A stretch of 64,000 nucleotides of DNA from Streptomyces sp. NBC_00178 (GTDB lineage: Bacteria; Actinomycetota; Actinomycetes; Streptomycetales; Streptomycetaceae): NCBI RefSeq assembly GCF_036206005.1, contig NZ_CP108143.1:6477501-6541500 (forward strand), in the 5' to 3' direction. Every line of letters begins with the position of its first letter. Position 1 is the stretch's first letter. The position numbers were made by a program, and so were the translations under genes. Shown in pieces: positions 32,752 through 41,308 of the stretch. A model generated the notes under the pieces. The model ran no database searches, had not been told where the DNA came from, and saw only the letters and a program-made list of their open reading frames with translations.

Positions 32752-34782
32752 ATGCGCTACGTGGATCAACTGCCCTGCGCGGTCAAGGAAGAGAACAACG
32801 TCACCATCCCCATGCCGGACGGCGTCCGGCTCTCCGCCCGCATCTGGCGCCCGACCGCCTCGGACGCCGAACCCGTGCCGGCCGTACTGGAGTACATCCC
32901 GTACCGGAAGAACGACCTCACCTCGACCCGTGACGCGATCCACCACCCCTACATCGCGGGGCACGGATACGCCTGCGTACGGGTCGACGTGCGGGGGACC
33001 GGCGAGTCGGAGGGGGTGCTCCTGGACGAGTACCTGGAGCAGGAACAGACCGACGCCGAGACGGTCCTGGCCTGGCTAGCCGACCAGCCGTGGTGCGACG
33101 GAAGCACCGGCATGATGGGCATCTCCTGGGGAGCCTTCGCCGCACTCCAGGTGGCCGCGCGCAGGCCGCCGAGCCTGCGCGCCATCTGCATCTCGTCGTT
33201 CACCGACGACCGGTACGCCGACGACATGCACTACCTCGGCGGCGCGATGCTCTCCGACAACCTCGCCGAGGCAGGCACCATGTTCGCCTACGCGACGTGC
33301 CCGCCCGATCCGGCCGTGGCCGGCGAACGCTGGCGTGAGATGTGGCGCGAGCGGATGGACGCCTCTCGCCCCTGGGTCCTGGAGTGGCTGCGCCACCAGC
33401 AGCGGGACGACTACTGGCGCCATGCCAGCCTGAGCGAGGACTACTCCGCCCTGCGCTGCCCGGTGCTCGCGTCGAGCGGCTGGGCCGACGGCTACTCCAA
33501 CGCCGTGACCAGGCTGCTGAGCAACGTCGACGTACCCCGCAAGGGCCTCATCGGCCCGTGGTCGCACAAGCTTCCCCACCTCGGCGAACCGGGGCCGGCC
33601 ATCGGATACCTCCAGGAAGTGGTGCGCTGGTGGGACCACTGGCTCAAGGGCGTCGACAACGGCGTCATGGACGGGCCGATGCTCACCGCGTGGATGCAGG
33701 AGAGCGTCCCGCCGTCCACCTCCTACGAGGAGCGGCCCGGACGCTGGGTCGGCGAGCCGTCCTGGCCCTCGCCGAACATCGGTGAGTCGGTCTTCCCGCT
33801 GCTCGACGGCGCCCTCGGTATGCCGGACGACGACAGGGAACAGGAGGACCGCGTCCACACGGTGCAGTCGCCGCTCTCCGTCGGCCAGTTCGCCGGAAAG
33901 TGGGCCTCGTACAACGCCCCGCCGGACCTGCCGTACGACCAGCGCGAGGAGGACGGCGGCTCGCTCGTCTTCCAGACGGCGCCGCTGGCCGGCCGCATGG
34001 AGATCCTCGGCGCCCCCTCCGTCACCGTGGAGGTGTCCGCCGACGCGCCGCTCGCCCAGCTGAACGTCAGGCTGTCCGACGTGGCACCGGACGGGCGCTC
34101 GACCCGGGTCACGTACGGGGTGCTCAACCTCGCCCACCGCGACGGCGAGGAGAGCCCCGAAGCCCTGGAGCCCGGCAGGCGATACCGGGTGCGCGTACCG
34201 CTGCACAGCGTCGCGCAGGCGTTCCCGGCGGGACACCGCATCAGGCTGTCGCTGTCGACCTCGTACTGGCCGCTGGTCTGGCCGGCCCCCGAGCCCGTGC
34301 TGCTCAGCGTCCACGAGCCGGGGAGCAGCCTGACGCTCCCGGTCCGCCCGGCCGACGTACCGGAGGACGCGGCCCTGTCGCCGTTCGGCGAGCCCGAGGG
34401 CTGCGCGCCCCCCGCCGTCACCCGGCTGAGCGAACCCGAGCAGGCGTGGACCGTCTCCAGGGACCTGGTCGACTACCGATCGGTGCTGGACATCGTGAAG
34501 GACCGGGGACTCGAACGGTACGAGGCCAACGGGATCGAGACGGGCCTGCGGGCCTGCGAGCAGTACAGCTGGGTCGGTGAGGACTTCGGATCGGTGCGCG
34601 GGGAGTCGGCGTGGGAGATGCGGTTCCGGCGCTCGGACTGGGACGTCCGGGTCGAGACGCGGACCGTGCTGACCTCGGACGCGGAGGCGTTCCACGTGGA
34701 CGCGACCCTGGACGGCTACGAGGCCGGACGCAGGGTGTTCTCCCGGACCTGGAACGAACGGATCCCGAGGGAGAACGTCTGA
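32752..34782 (+). CDS. CocE/NonD family hydrolase (X-Pro dipeptidyl-peptidase S15-like)
   Basis: 676 aa. An N-terminal alpha/beta hydrolase has the nucleophile Ser125 in GISWG, a candidate acid in SSGWADGYSNAV (near residue 250) and His in GPWSHKLPHLG. A C-terminal jelly-roll domain (about 360-560) carries the family signature QLNVRLSDVAPDGRSTRVTYG. The ATG follows a full AAAGGAGGT. The last 110 residues extend beyond the usual family end. No signal peptide. Likely an ester or amide hydrolase acting on the product or precursor of the upstream ATP-grasp enzyme. Confidence 0.85.
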   Translation: MRYVDQLPCAVKEENNVTIPMPDGVRLSARIWRPTASDAEPVPAVLEYIPYRKNDLTSTRDAIHHPYIAGHGYACVRVDVRGTGESEGVLLDEYLEQEQTDAETVLAWLADQPWCDGSTGMMGISWGAFAALQVAARRPPSLRAICISSFTDDRYADDMHYLGGAMLSDNLAEAGTMFAYATCPPDPAVAGERWREMWRERMDASRPWVLEWLRHQQRDDYWRHASLSEDYSALRCPVLASSGWADGYSNAVTRLLSNVDVPRKGLIGPWSHKLPHLGEPGPAIGYLQEVVRWWDHWLKGVDNGVMDGPMLTAWMQESVPPSTSYEERPGRWVGEPSWPSPNIGESVFPLLDGALGMPDDDREQEDRVHTVQSPLSVGQFAGKWASYNAPPDLPYDQREEDGGSLVFQTAPLAGRMEILGAPSVTVEVSADAPLAQLNVRLSDVAPDGRSTRVTYGVLNLAHRDGEESPEALEPGRRYRVRVPLHSVAQAFPAGHRIRLSLSTSYWPLVWPAPEPVLLSVHEPGSSLTLPVRPADVPEDAALSPFGEPEGCAPPAVTRLSEPEQAWTVSRDLVDYRSVLDIVKDRGLERYEANGIETGLRACEQYSWVGEDFGSVRGESAWEMRFRRSDWDVRVETRTVLTSDAEAFHVDATLDGYEAGRRVFSRTWNERIPRENV

Positions 34783-34795
34783 CCTCCAGGCCCGT

Positions 34796-34841
34796 ACGCA
34801 CGGAGGCGGCACCCGGGGATCCGGGTGCCGCCTCCGTGCGT
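34796..34841. terminator. Terminator after the CocE/NonD gene
   Basis: Perfect 21-bp arms around GGAT, 13 bp past the stop codon. Ends the ATP-grasp-hydrolase operon. Confidence 0.8.
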
Positions 34842-34911
34842 CTGCGCGACCGGCGGCCACGCACCCGCCGTACCGCCCCCCTGCCGGGAGCGCGTCGCGG
34901 GCCGGTCCGCG

Positions 34912-35319
34912 TCAGGCGAGAAGCTTCTGCTTGGCCCTCTCGTACTCCTCCTGGCTGAGGTGGCCCTTGTCCTTGAGATCCGCGAGTTTGGCGAGGTCGG
35001 ACACGTGGCCGCCGGCGCCCGACGGTTCGCCGTCGGAGGCCGCTGCCTGCTTCACGTACTGCCGGAAGGACGCCTCGCGCGCCTCCGCCTCCTTGGCCTC
35101 GCGGCGCCCCATGCCCCTGCCGCGCACGATCAGGTAGACGAGCACGCCCACGTAGGGCAGCACGATCACGAAGACCACCCACACCGCCTTGGCCCAGCCG
35201 TTCAGCGAATGGTCGCGGAAGATGTCCGTGACGACCTTGAACAGCAGGAAGAACCACAGCACCCACAGGAACAGGTACATCATGGTCAGGAAGAGGTTCA
35301 GGAGCGGATAGTCGTCCAT
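34912..35319 (-). CDS. Membrane protein with PLD-nuclease N-terminal-like and SHOCT domains
   Basis: 135 aa. Two membrane helices (about residues 7-30 and 45-66) of the phospholipase-D nuclease N-terminal type are followed by an acidic/basic linker and a C-terminal SHOCT motif (LAKLADLKDKGHLSQEEYERAKQKLL). The start at 35319 follows GGAGTAGG. Small Streptomyces membrane proteins of this build are common. Function unknown; SHOCT segments are thought to mediate oligomerisation. Confidence 0.8.
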   Translation of the reverse strand: MDDYPLLNLFLTMMYLFLWVLWFFLLFKVVTDIFRDHSLNGWAKAVWVVFVIVLPYVGVLVYLIVRGRGMGRREAKEAEAREASFRQYVKQAAASDGEPSGAGGHVSDLAKLADLKDKGHLSQEEYERAKQKLLA

Positions 35320-35390
35320 GGGCCTACTCCGATCGTGCGGATGGTCCCTTATTGGTACATCCACTCACGATCAGCCGCATTTCGTGCCGA

Positions 35391-35885
35391 TCAGGCCGCG
35401 AGCAGGTCCAGGAAGGCCGACAGCTTCGTCCGCGTCCGCTCGATCTGCTGTTCCACGGTCAGAGACTCCTCGAAGCGCCCTCCGGGTGCGGGCGACTTCC
35501 TGCCGCGTACGTACAGCGAACAGTCGAGGTCGGTGCAGACGTAGATCCCCACCGAGTTGCCGTCCCTGCCCGCCTGTCCGCGCTTGCGGGCGGTCATCAG
35601 GGAGACGCCGCTGCCCGGGTGTGTGGTCAGGCAGACCGAGCACATGCTGCGGTGCAGGAAGCCTCGCTGCTGGGACGGGAAGCGGAGGGTGACACCCGTC
35701 AGCTCGCCGCGCAGTTCGGTGACGATGTAGCTCCGGTCCGGGGCGGAGAGGTCGCGCCACCCCAGGAAGTCCAGGTGCTCCCAGGGGCGCTCCTCCAGGT
35801 CGCGGGGCAGGGGCAGACGCTTCGCCTCGCCCTTCGAACAGTTGACGAACGACGCTCGGATGTCCTGCTCGCTGACGGCTCTCAT
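35391..35885 (-). CDS. FBP-domain (treble-clef zinc finger) protein, EF-G-binding-like
   Basis: 164 aa with the FBP C-terminal treble-clef domain: CSVC near residue 81-84 and CTDLDC near 117-122 supply four cysteines for one zinc. Relatives include the FusB-type elongation-factor-G-binding proteins that release EF-G from stalled ribosomes. It starts MRAVSEQDIRASFVN at 35885, the conserved N-terminus. A TGCCTA/TAGGCA dyad lies 18 bp upstream. Function by family only. Confidence 0.8.
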   Translation of the reverse strand: MRAVSEQDIRASFVNCSKGEAKRLPLPRDLEERPWEHLDFLGWRDLSAPDRSYIVTELRGELTGVTLRFPSQQRGFLHRSMCSVCLTTHPGSGVSLMTARKRGQAGRDGNSVGIYVCTDLDCSLYVRGRKSPAPGGRFEESLTVEQQIERTRTKLSAFLDLLAA

Positions 35886-35902
35886 GGCAGTGAAACTAAC
35901 TC

Positions 35903-35921
35903 TGCCTATGAGCCCTAGGCA
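35903..35921. promoter_or_regulatory. Inverted repeat upstream of the FBP gene
   Basis: TGCCTA and TAGGCA flank 7 bp, in an AT-rich stretch for this genome. On the leftward strand TTGCCT followed 17 bp later by TTAGTT could be a promoter that the dyad overlaps. Pattern only. Confidence 0.35.
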
Positions 35922-35935
35922 AATGGTTAATTGAC

Positions 35936-36454
35936 TTAGGTCGCGGCCTGGTCCGCTGCGGGCGGGGCAGCGGGCCCGATCGGCAGACGGTGTGCGGCCG
36001 GGTGCGTGATGCCCAGGTCCGGGCGCCAGGCGGCCAGGATCTGGGCCGAGGGGTGGAACAGCGGACCGGGCAGCTCGTCGAGGGCGGTCCACCGCCACAC
36101 GCTGATGAGGTGGGGCTCCGTGACCCGGGCGGCCCCCGAGCCCGCCCGCACCAGCGCCGCCATGCTGATCCTGTTGATGCCGCCCACCACGTCGTGGAGC
36201 ATCGCGAAGACGGTCACCGCCTCCTCGGGCACCCGCAGACCCGTCTCCTCGCGCAGTTCGCGGACGGCCGCCGCCGCCACCGACTCGTGCGTCGGGTCGA
36301 TCTTGCCGCCCGGCAGCTCCCACGTTCCGTCGCGGTGCCTGCCGAGGAGGATCCTGCCGTCCTCGTCCTCGACGACGACACCCACGCCGAAGGCCGCCTG
36401 GGCCAGCGGCGGACGGGTGTTGCGGGTGGGGGCGTCCATGGAATCACCGGTCAT
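35936..36454 (-). CDS. Nudix hydrolase
   Basis: 172 aa with the complete Nudix box GGKIDPTHESVAAAAVRELREETGL at about residues 49-73 (G-x5-E-x7-REVxEExGh form). Such enzymes hydrolyse nucleoside diphosphate derivatives; the segment before the box (GRHRDGTWELPGGK) is typical of MutT-like proteins. The start at 36454 is taken as the first ATG; MDAPTRN at 36439 is an alternative, and neither has a strong ribosome site. Substrate unknown. Confidence 0.85.
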   Translation of the reverse strand: MTGDSMDAPTRNTRPPLAQAAFGVGVVVEDEDGRILLGRHRDGTWELPGGKIDPTHESVAAAAVRELREETGLRVPEEAVTVFAMLHDVVGGINRISMAALVRAGSGAARVTEPHLISVWRWTALDELPGPLFHPSAQILAAWRPDLGITHPAAHRLPIGPAAPPAADQAAT

Positions 36455-36518
36455 GCGCTGTGCTGCTCCCGTCGGGTCGGATGCGGGGCGTCGGGCTCCG
36501 ACATCCTCACACGCGGAG

Positions 36519-37418
36519 CTACGCGACCAGGTTGAGTGAGGTGTCGGAGACCCCGAGGCGGACGGACTGGCCCCACGTCAGTTCCAGTGCGTCGGACTCC
36601 ATTCCGTCGCCGAACACCACCATCCGGTCCGACTCGACGGTGAGCCTGAGGGCGTCGCCGCGCCCCAGCTCACCCGCTACCACGGAGGTGCCGGTGACCG
36701 GCGAGGGCCAGGCCTCGCGCACGAACCAGACCAGCCTCGGCTCCGAGGGTGCGGGCAGTCGCACCGTGCTGCCGCGTTCGAGCCAGAGGGAGCGCAGCCA
36801 GCCGGTCGAGCCCGTGCCCGTGCCGACCAGGACCCCCGAGGAGGCCTGGGCCTCGGCGGCGCCGGGAGCCGCGTCCGGTCCGATGCGGTAGCGGGCGGTC
36901 TGGTGCCCGGGCGGGCCGAGGTAGATCTCGTTGAGCGCGAGGAGCCGCTGGGTGTCGTCGGCGACGGCCTCGGTCATCGTGAGTGCGTCCGTCCGGGCAC
37001 GCGGCCCCAGGGCGGCGCGGCAGAGAGCCGCCGTGTCCTTCGCCCGGTGCCGCACGAGGACCCCGGGATTGCGCCCCGGGTCGGCGTCGATGCCCACCAC
37101 CGGCTGACCGGAGAGGTACTTCGCGACGTTGGCGACCAGGCCGTCCTGTCCGACCACGACGACCACGTCCTCCGGACCGAAGAGGAAGCGGTCCAGGTCC
37201 GCCCGCTCCACCCGGGTCCGGCGCCACCTCAGGGGCAGCGCCGCGGCGACGTCGCCGAGCGCCCGGGCGTTGCGCCGGTGGCGCTCAGCCACCTCGTCGA
37301 GGGACCTGCCGCGCCCGGCCAGCACGAACGCGGCCTGGCCGTGCGTCCCGTGGCGGGCCAGCAGTTCCTCGTACTCGGTCGTGCGGTGCACGAGCACCGC
37401 GCGCGGCGCCAGGCTCAC
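36519..37418 (-). CDS. NAD-kinase-like protein
   Basis: 299 aa. It shows the ATP-NAD kinase layout but with altered motifs: GQDG at 90-93 where NAD kinases have GGDG, ALNE at 161-164 (the conserved NE motif) and GTGTGSTGW at 199-207 for the TPTGSTAY loop. Loss of the first glycine-Gly suggests altered or weakened nucleotide binding. The GTG start at 37418 overlaps the stop of the upstream SPFH gene (GTGA), so the two are tightly coupled. True NAD kinase, a sugar/sphingosine-kinase-like enzyme or a non-catalytic sensor are all possible. Confidence 0.72.
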   Translation of the reverse strand: MSLAPRAVLVHRTTEYEELLARHGTHGQAAFVLAGRGRSLDEVAERHRRNARALGDVAAALPLRWRRTRVERADLDRFLFGPEDVVVVVGQDGLVANVAKYLSGQPVVGIDADPGRNPGVLVRHRAKDTAALCRAALGPRARTDALTMTEAVADDTQRLLALNEIYLGPPGHQTARYRIGPDAAPGAAEAQASSGVLVGTGTGSTGWLRSLWLERGSTVRLPAPSEPRLVWFVREAWPSPVTGTSVVAGELGRGDALRLTVESDRMVVFGDGMESDALELTWGQSVRLGVSDTSLNLVA

Positions 37419-38434
37419 GCCCCGGCCTCCGTCTGCGTCTCCGGCCTGCCGAGCCTGGCGAGCAGCCCCGTCAGCACGTCGGGGGAGAGGGTGAGGCTGT
37501 CGATGCGTGGCAGGTTCTCGGCCAGCCGGGTGGCCGCCAGGGCGTGCAGCGTGCGCGGGTCCACATCCGCGTGCGCCCGCAGCCATGCGGCCTGCGCCTC
37601 CGCGCGGGCCGCGCCGGTCTCCCGGGCCGCCTCCGCCTCGGCTGCGGCCAGCCGGACGGTGCGGGACGCCTCCGCCTCCGTACGCACCCCGTCGGCGGCC
37701 GACTTCTCCTCGGCCTCCCGGCGCGCGTTGGTGCCGCGCTGGTCCACCAGCTGTTCCTCGCGCCGCGCGAGCTCGATCCTGCTGGCCAGCTCGTTCTCGG
37801 CGATGGCGCGTTCGCGTTCGACGGCGACGGCCCGCCGCTCGTACACCGAGCGGTCGGCCTCCTGCTGGATCTGTTCCCTGGCCGGGGTGCGCAGGGCCCG
37901 CTCGACCTCGGCCTCGGGCCGGATGGCCACGACGCGCACGGCCACCAGGTCGATGCCGGTGGCCGGCAGCCGGGGCTCCGCCGCGAGGCCCGCGGCGACC
38001 CGTTCCCGTACGGCGGAGACGCCGTCCACGAGCGCCGTCGCGAGAGGGGTCCGGGCCAGGACGTCCAGGGTGTGCTGCTGGGCGGTCTCGGTCAGCAGGG
38101 TCGCGATCTGCTCCAGGGGTGCGCCGCGCCAGACCCCGGTGTCGGGGTGCACGGAGAAGTCGAGCCGAGCGGCGGCCTCGGCGGGATCGCTGATGCGGTA
38201 GGTCACCGTGGCCTGCACGGTGACGTCCTGGAAGTCGGCGGTACGGGCGTGGAACGCCATCGCCAGTTCGCGGTCGTCCACCGGCACCTCGGAGAGTGCG
38301 GCGGTGAGGGGGCGGAACCAGAAGCTCGCGCCGGGACCGTCGTGGGCGAGCCGGCCACGCCTGTGGTGGCGGATGTGGGCGGTGGGCGCGGAGCGGACGT
38401 GCCGCCAGCCGAAGCGCCGGGTGATGTCGGCCAT
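37415..38434 (-). CDS. SPFH/band-7 domain protein
   Basis: 339 aa. The SPFH domain spans about residues 25-190 (FRPLTAALSEVPVDDRELAM, then DVTVQATVTYRISDP), followed by a long charged coiled coil (about 195-290, Glu/Ala/Arg-rich) and a short tail. No membrane helix is seen at the N-terminus, unlike most flotillins, so it may bind membranes peripherally or be soluble. It leads the operon with the NAD-kinase-like gene. A multi-dyad promoter region lies directly upstream (38441-38514). Confidence 0.8.
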   Translation of the reverse strand: MADITRRFGWRHVRSAPTAHIRHHRRGRLAHDGPGASFWFRPLTAALSEVPVDDRELAMAFHARTADFQDVTVQATVTYRISDPAEAAARLDFSVHPDTGVWRGAPLEQIATLLTETAQQHTLDVLARTPLATALVDGVSAVRERVAAGLAAEPRLPATGIDLVAVRVVAIRPEAEVERALRTPAREQIQQEADRSVYERRAVAVERERAIAENELASRIELARREEQLVDQRGTNARREAEEKSAADGVRTEAEASRTVRLAAAEAEAARETGAARAEAQAAWLRAHADVDPRTLHALAATRLAENLPRIDSLTLSPDVLTGLLARLGRPETQTEAGA

Positions 38435-38440
38435 GTCTCG

Positions 38441-38514
38441 GAACCCCCTCTTTTCTCGTCATGAAGACGATAATGACTCGTGACTCATATCGTCAAGAGG
38501 ACGAAAAGGGGGGT
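38441..38514. promoter_or_regulatory. Nested inverted repeats upstream of the SPFH operon
   Basis: GACGATA (38466-38472) and TATCGTC (38488-38494) form a 7-bp dyad with a 15-bp spacer. TCGTC/GACGA (38456-38470) forms another, and the flanks CCCCCTCTTTTCTCGTC and GACGAAAAGGGGGG are near-complements of each other. The tract is unusually AT-rich and begins 7 bp upstream of the SPFH ATG, so it is a likely operator-promoter. Confidence 0.5.
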
Positions 38515-38522
38515 GTTAAACG

Positions 38523-38562
38523 CGGAAGGCCGGCGGTTCCCGTGGAAACCGCCGGCCTTCCG
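38523..38562. terminator. Terminator downstream of the TetR gene
   Basis: Arms of 16 bp (38523-38538 and 38547-38562) pair perfectly around an 8-nt loop, 76 bp past the stop of the leftward TetR gene. Confidence 0.7.
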
Positions 38563-38637
38563 TTCGTGCGCCGACCCCGTCCCCACGGTGCGGCGCGCAG
38601 GTGGACCGTCGTCATCCGCTGGAGCGACGGCCCACGT

Positions 38638-39303
38638 TCATCGGGTCCCGTCCTCCGGGGCGCCGGCCGGGCGCGGGGGGTCGGTCGGGCAGTTCGGAAG
38701 CCCGAGGGAGGGGAGTACGGCGCATTCGATGAAGCGGGTGAGGAATCCCGCGTCCGGATAGCGCCCTTCCAGCAGCGGCCTGCTGCGCATCGCTCCGATC
38801 ACCTGCGCGGCCACGAAGTCCGCGGCGGGGTTGTCGGCCGCGATCTCCCCGCGCCGCACGGCGCGCTCGACCATCGTGTCGATCGCCGCGATCGACGGCG
38901 CGATCAGGGTGGAGCGGAGCGCGATGAGCAGGTCCTGATTCTGGAGCGCGGCGTGACCGAGCGCGTGCATCAGTGCGGTGTCCTGGCCGGACGCCGCGTC
39001 CACCGCCCGGGCCGCCTCGTGCAGGTCGCCGGCCAGGCTGCCCGTGTCGATGTCCGAGAGCAGCGTCCTGCGGGCGCAGCGCAGGGCGGCGACGACCAGT
39101 TCCGGCTTGGACCCCCACTGCCGGTAGAGCGTGGACTTCCCGCAGCGTGTGCGCGAGGCCACGCCCTCCATCGTCAGCGAGTCGTACCCGCTCTCCCGGA
39201 GCAGGTCCAGCACGGCGGCGTACAGCTCTTGCTGGCGTTCCGGTGTGATCTTCGACCGGCGTGACGCGAGCGATGTCTCCTGTGCGGAACCGGGCGACGG
39301 CAT
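38638..39303 (-). CDS. TetR-family repressor
   Basis: 221 aa. The N-terminal helix-turn-helix (about residues 20-65) includes LTMEGVASRTRCGKSTLYRQWGSKPEL. The C-terminal ligand domain is of the type following KSTLYRQW regulators. The start ATG at 39303 is the conserved one. It is divergent from a PAP2/DMT transporter pair across a promoter region packed with copies of a 13-bp motif (39346-39391), almost certainly its own operators. Confidence 0.87.
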   Translation of the reverse strand: MPSPGSAQETSLASRRSKITPERQQELYAAVLDLLRESGYDSLTMEGVASRTRCGKSTLYRQWGSKPELVVAALRCARRTLLSDIDTGSLAGDLHEAARAVDAASGQDTALMHALGHAALQNQDLLIALRSTLIAPSIAAIDTMVERAVRRGEIAADNPAADFVAAQVIGAMRSRPLLEGRYPDAGFLTRFIECAVLPSLGLPNCPTDPPRPAGAPEDGTR

Positions 39304-39345
39304 CTGATTCCCTCTCTGCGACTGCGGCGGGACCTCGGTACGTCA

Positions 39346-39391
39346 GTGTACCGATACGCGCGTGTACCGATACGCCGACGTATCGGTACAC
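39346..39391. promoter_or_regulatory. TetR operator array: three copies of a 13-bp motif
   Basis: GTGTACCGATACG occurs at 39346-39358 and 39362-39374 in direct orientation and as its exact reverse complement at 39379-39391. The last two form a perfect dyad with a 4-bp spacer, and copies one and two are 16 bp apart. A degenerate GCGTATCG follows at 39394. This sits midway between the divergent TetR and PAP2 genes. Confidence 0.75.
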
Positions 39392-39461
39392 TGGCGTATC
39401 GATGCGGCACGGACTGGCCATGCCGCCGCGATGACAGCGCACCGTCAGCAAAGGGGCACGG

Positions 39462-40277
39462 GTGATGCACACCCGCAGCGAGCCTGCAGACCGGGAGCCG
39501 GACACCTCAGCCCGACCGCCCCTCGTCCGCGAGCTTCTTCTGGTCGCAGGACTCTTCCTCGTCTACAAACTCGGCCGCCAGGCCGCGAACGGACACGTCG
39601 AGGAAGCCTTCAGCAACGCCGGACACGTGTGGAACTTCGAGCGGGCCGCCGGCTTGCCCGACGAGGGAATCGTGCAGGGCGCTCTCCTGCACGGCCGCCA
39701 CCTCGTCGAGGTGGCGAACACCTACTACGCGACCGTGCACTTCCCGGCCACCCTGGCCTTCCTCGTCTGGCTGTACGTGCGTCGGCCGCACCACTACGTC
39801 TGGTCACGCCGCGTCCTGACCGCACTCACCGGAGCGGCACTTCTGCTGCACCTGCTCTTCCCGCTCGCACCGCCGCGCATGCTGCACGCCGCCGGCCTCG
39901 TCGATACCGGCCAGGTCTACGGCCCCTCGGTTTACGGCGACAGCCCCGCCGGAGACTCCATGGCCAACCAGTACGCCGCCATGCCGTCCCTGCACTTCGG
40001 CTGGGCACTCGTCGTCGCCGTCGGACTGATCGTCGCCACCCGCTCCCGGTGGCGCCTGCTCTGGCTGCTGCACCCGCTGATCACCCTGATCGTCATAGTG
40101 GGCACCGCGAACCACTACTGGCTCGACTCACTGGTGGTCTCCGCCCTCCTCTCCCTGGCCTACGCCGCGCTCCACCTGCCGCGCACCGGGGGCCCCGCCC
40201 ACCTGTCGTGGCCCGGCGCCGTCCCCGCCCAGGCCTACGCCTCGCCCGTCCTCGCCCGCCCGGGGGTGCGCCGATGA
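39462..40277 (+). CDS. PAP2-like inositol-phosphotransferase-type membrane protein
   Basis: 271 aa, five or six membrane helices. The core AAMPSLHFGWALVVAVG and the second motif ANHYWLDSLVV match the PAP2-like AUR1/inositolphosphorylceramide-synthase-like family of actinobacteria. PSLHFGW replaces the PSGH seen in ordinary PAP2 enzymes, which is usual for this branch. The start is GTG at 39462, with an ATG at 39465. The stop overlaps the start of the DMT transporter (ATGA). Predicted substrate is a membrane lipid headgroup donor. Confidence 0.82.
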   Translation: MMHTRSEPADREPDTSARPPLVRELLLVAGLFLVYKLGRQAANGHVEEAFSNAGHVWNFERAAGLPDEGIVQGALLHGRHLVEVANTYYATVHFPATLAFLVWLYVRRPHHYVWSRRVLTALTGAALLLHLLFPLAPPRMLHAAGLVDTGQVYGPSVYGDSPAGDSMANQYAAMPSLHFGWALVVAVGLIVATRSRWRLLWLLHPLITLIVIVGTANHYWLDSLVVSALLSLAYAALHLPRTGGPAHLSWPGAVPAQAYASPVLARPGVRR

Positions 40278-41308
40278 ACGCCACACTGATCGCCGTCGCC
40301 CTCTCGCTGGTCTCCGCCGTCGCCTACGCCTCCGCCGCGGTGGCGCAGGCCCGTCTCGCCGCCAGGACCGACTCCTCCACAGGAACGCTGCGCATGCTCG
40401 GCCGGGGCGCCTGGTGGTCCTCGGTCGGCCTGAACGCGGGCGGCGCACTGCTGCACGTCGCGGCTCTTAAGTACGGCCCCCTCACCCTCGTCCAGCCGCT
40501 CGGCGCGCTCACCCTCGTCGCCGCCGTGCCGCTCGGCGCGCGTTCGGCGGGCCGCCGGGTCAGCCGCAGGGAATGGCGCGGCACACTGCTCACCCTCCTC
40601 GGCCTCGGCGCGCTGCTGCTGGCCGCGGGCGGCGCCGCACCGCACGACACCCTCACCCTTCCCGAGGCCCTGGGCGTCGGTGCGGTGACGATGGCGCTCG
40701 TGGCGGGGCTCAGCCGCCCGGGTGCCAAGCCCGGCCTCCGGCACGCGGCGGCCTCGGGCATCACCTCGGGGGTGGCCTCCGCCCTTACCCAGACCCTGAC
40801 CGTCGCGGCCACCGACCATTCCGGGCCGCTGCTCAGCTGGCGGCTGGTCGGTGTGGCGGTGCTCGTCTCCCTCTTCGCCGTGGGCGGTCTCCTGCTCGCG
40901 CAGACCGCTTACAGGGGCGGTCTCGGCGCCCCGCTCGCGGTGGTCACGCTTGCCAACCCGGTCGCGGCCGCCGCGATCGGACTCGTCCTGCTGGGCGAAC
41001 GGCTCCAGGGCGGGGCGGCCGGACTGGCCCCCGCGCTCCTCGGTGGCCTCGCCGCCGTGCGGGGCGTGGTCCTGCTCAGCCGGGCACAGGCGGCGAGCCC
41101 GGCCGAGGAGGCCTCGGTGCTGCCGGCTGCGCCCACACCGTCGAGGATCGTCATCTCGAACCCCGCCCCGGTCGCTCCGCGGACGCCGCAGCGGGTCTCC
41201 CCGGGCACGGCGGAACCGTTCACCGAGCGGCCGAGGGCGGTCAGGGTGCCCAGGAGGCGTCCGCTAGCGTCCGCCGGTCACGGGGCCCGCGGCGACCGGC
41301 GGACCTGA
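40274..41308 (+). CDS. DMT-superfamily transporter
   Basis: 344 aa with about nine or ten helices: VALSLVSAVAYASAAVAQARLAA opens the first, and YGPLTLVQPLGALTLVAAVPLG and LGAPLAVVTLANPVAAAAIGLVLLGERL are typical of the EamA-like/NIPA-like group. The ATG overlaps the upstream stop. A hydrophilic tail of about 65 residues ends the protein. The 3' end overlaps the convergent PadR gene by 45 bp. Substrate unknown. Confidence 0.8.
   Translation: MNATLIAVALSLVSAVAYASAAVAQARLAARTDSSTGTLRMLGRGAWWSSVGLNAGGALLHVAALKYGPLTLVQPLGALTLVAAVPLGARSAGRRVSRREWRGTLLTLLGLGALLLAAGGAAPHDTLTLPEALGVGAVTMALVAGLSRPGAKPGLRHAAASGITSGVASALTQTLTVAATDHSGPLLSWRLVGVAVLVSLFAVGGLLLAQTAYRGGLGAPLAVVTLANPVAAAAIGLVLLGERLQGGAAGLAPALLGGLAAVRGVVLLSRAQAASPAEEASVLPAAPTPSRIVISNPAPVAPRTPQRVSPGTAEPFTERPRAVRVPRRRPLASAGHGARGDRRT

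Noticed and set aside
36519..37418. Housekeeping NAD kinase (ppnK/nadK)
   Set aside because: The GGDG motif is GQDG and the neighbourhood (SPFH) is not that of Streptomyces nadK; kept as NAD-kinase-like.
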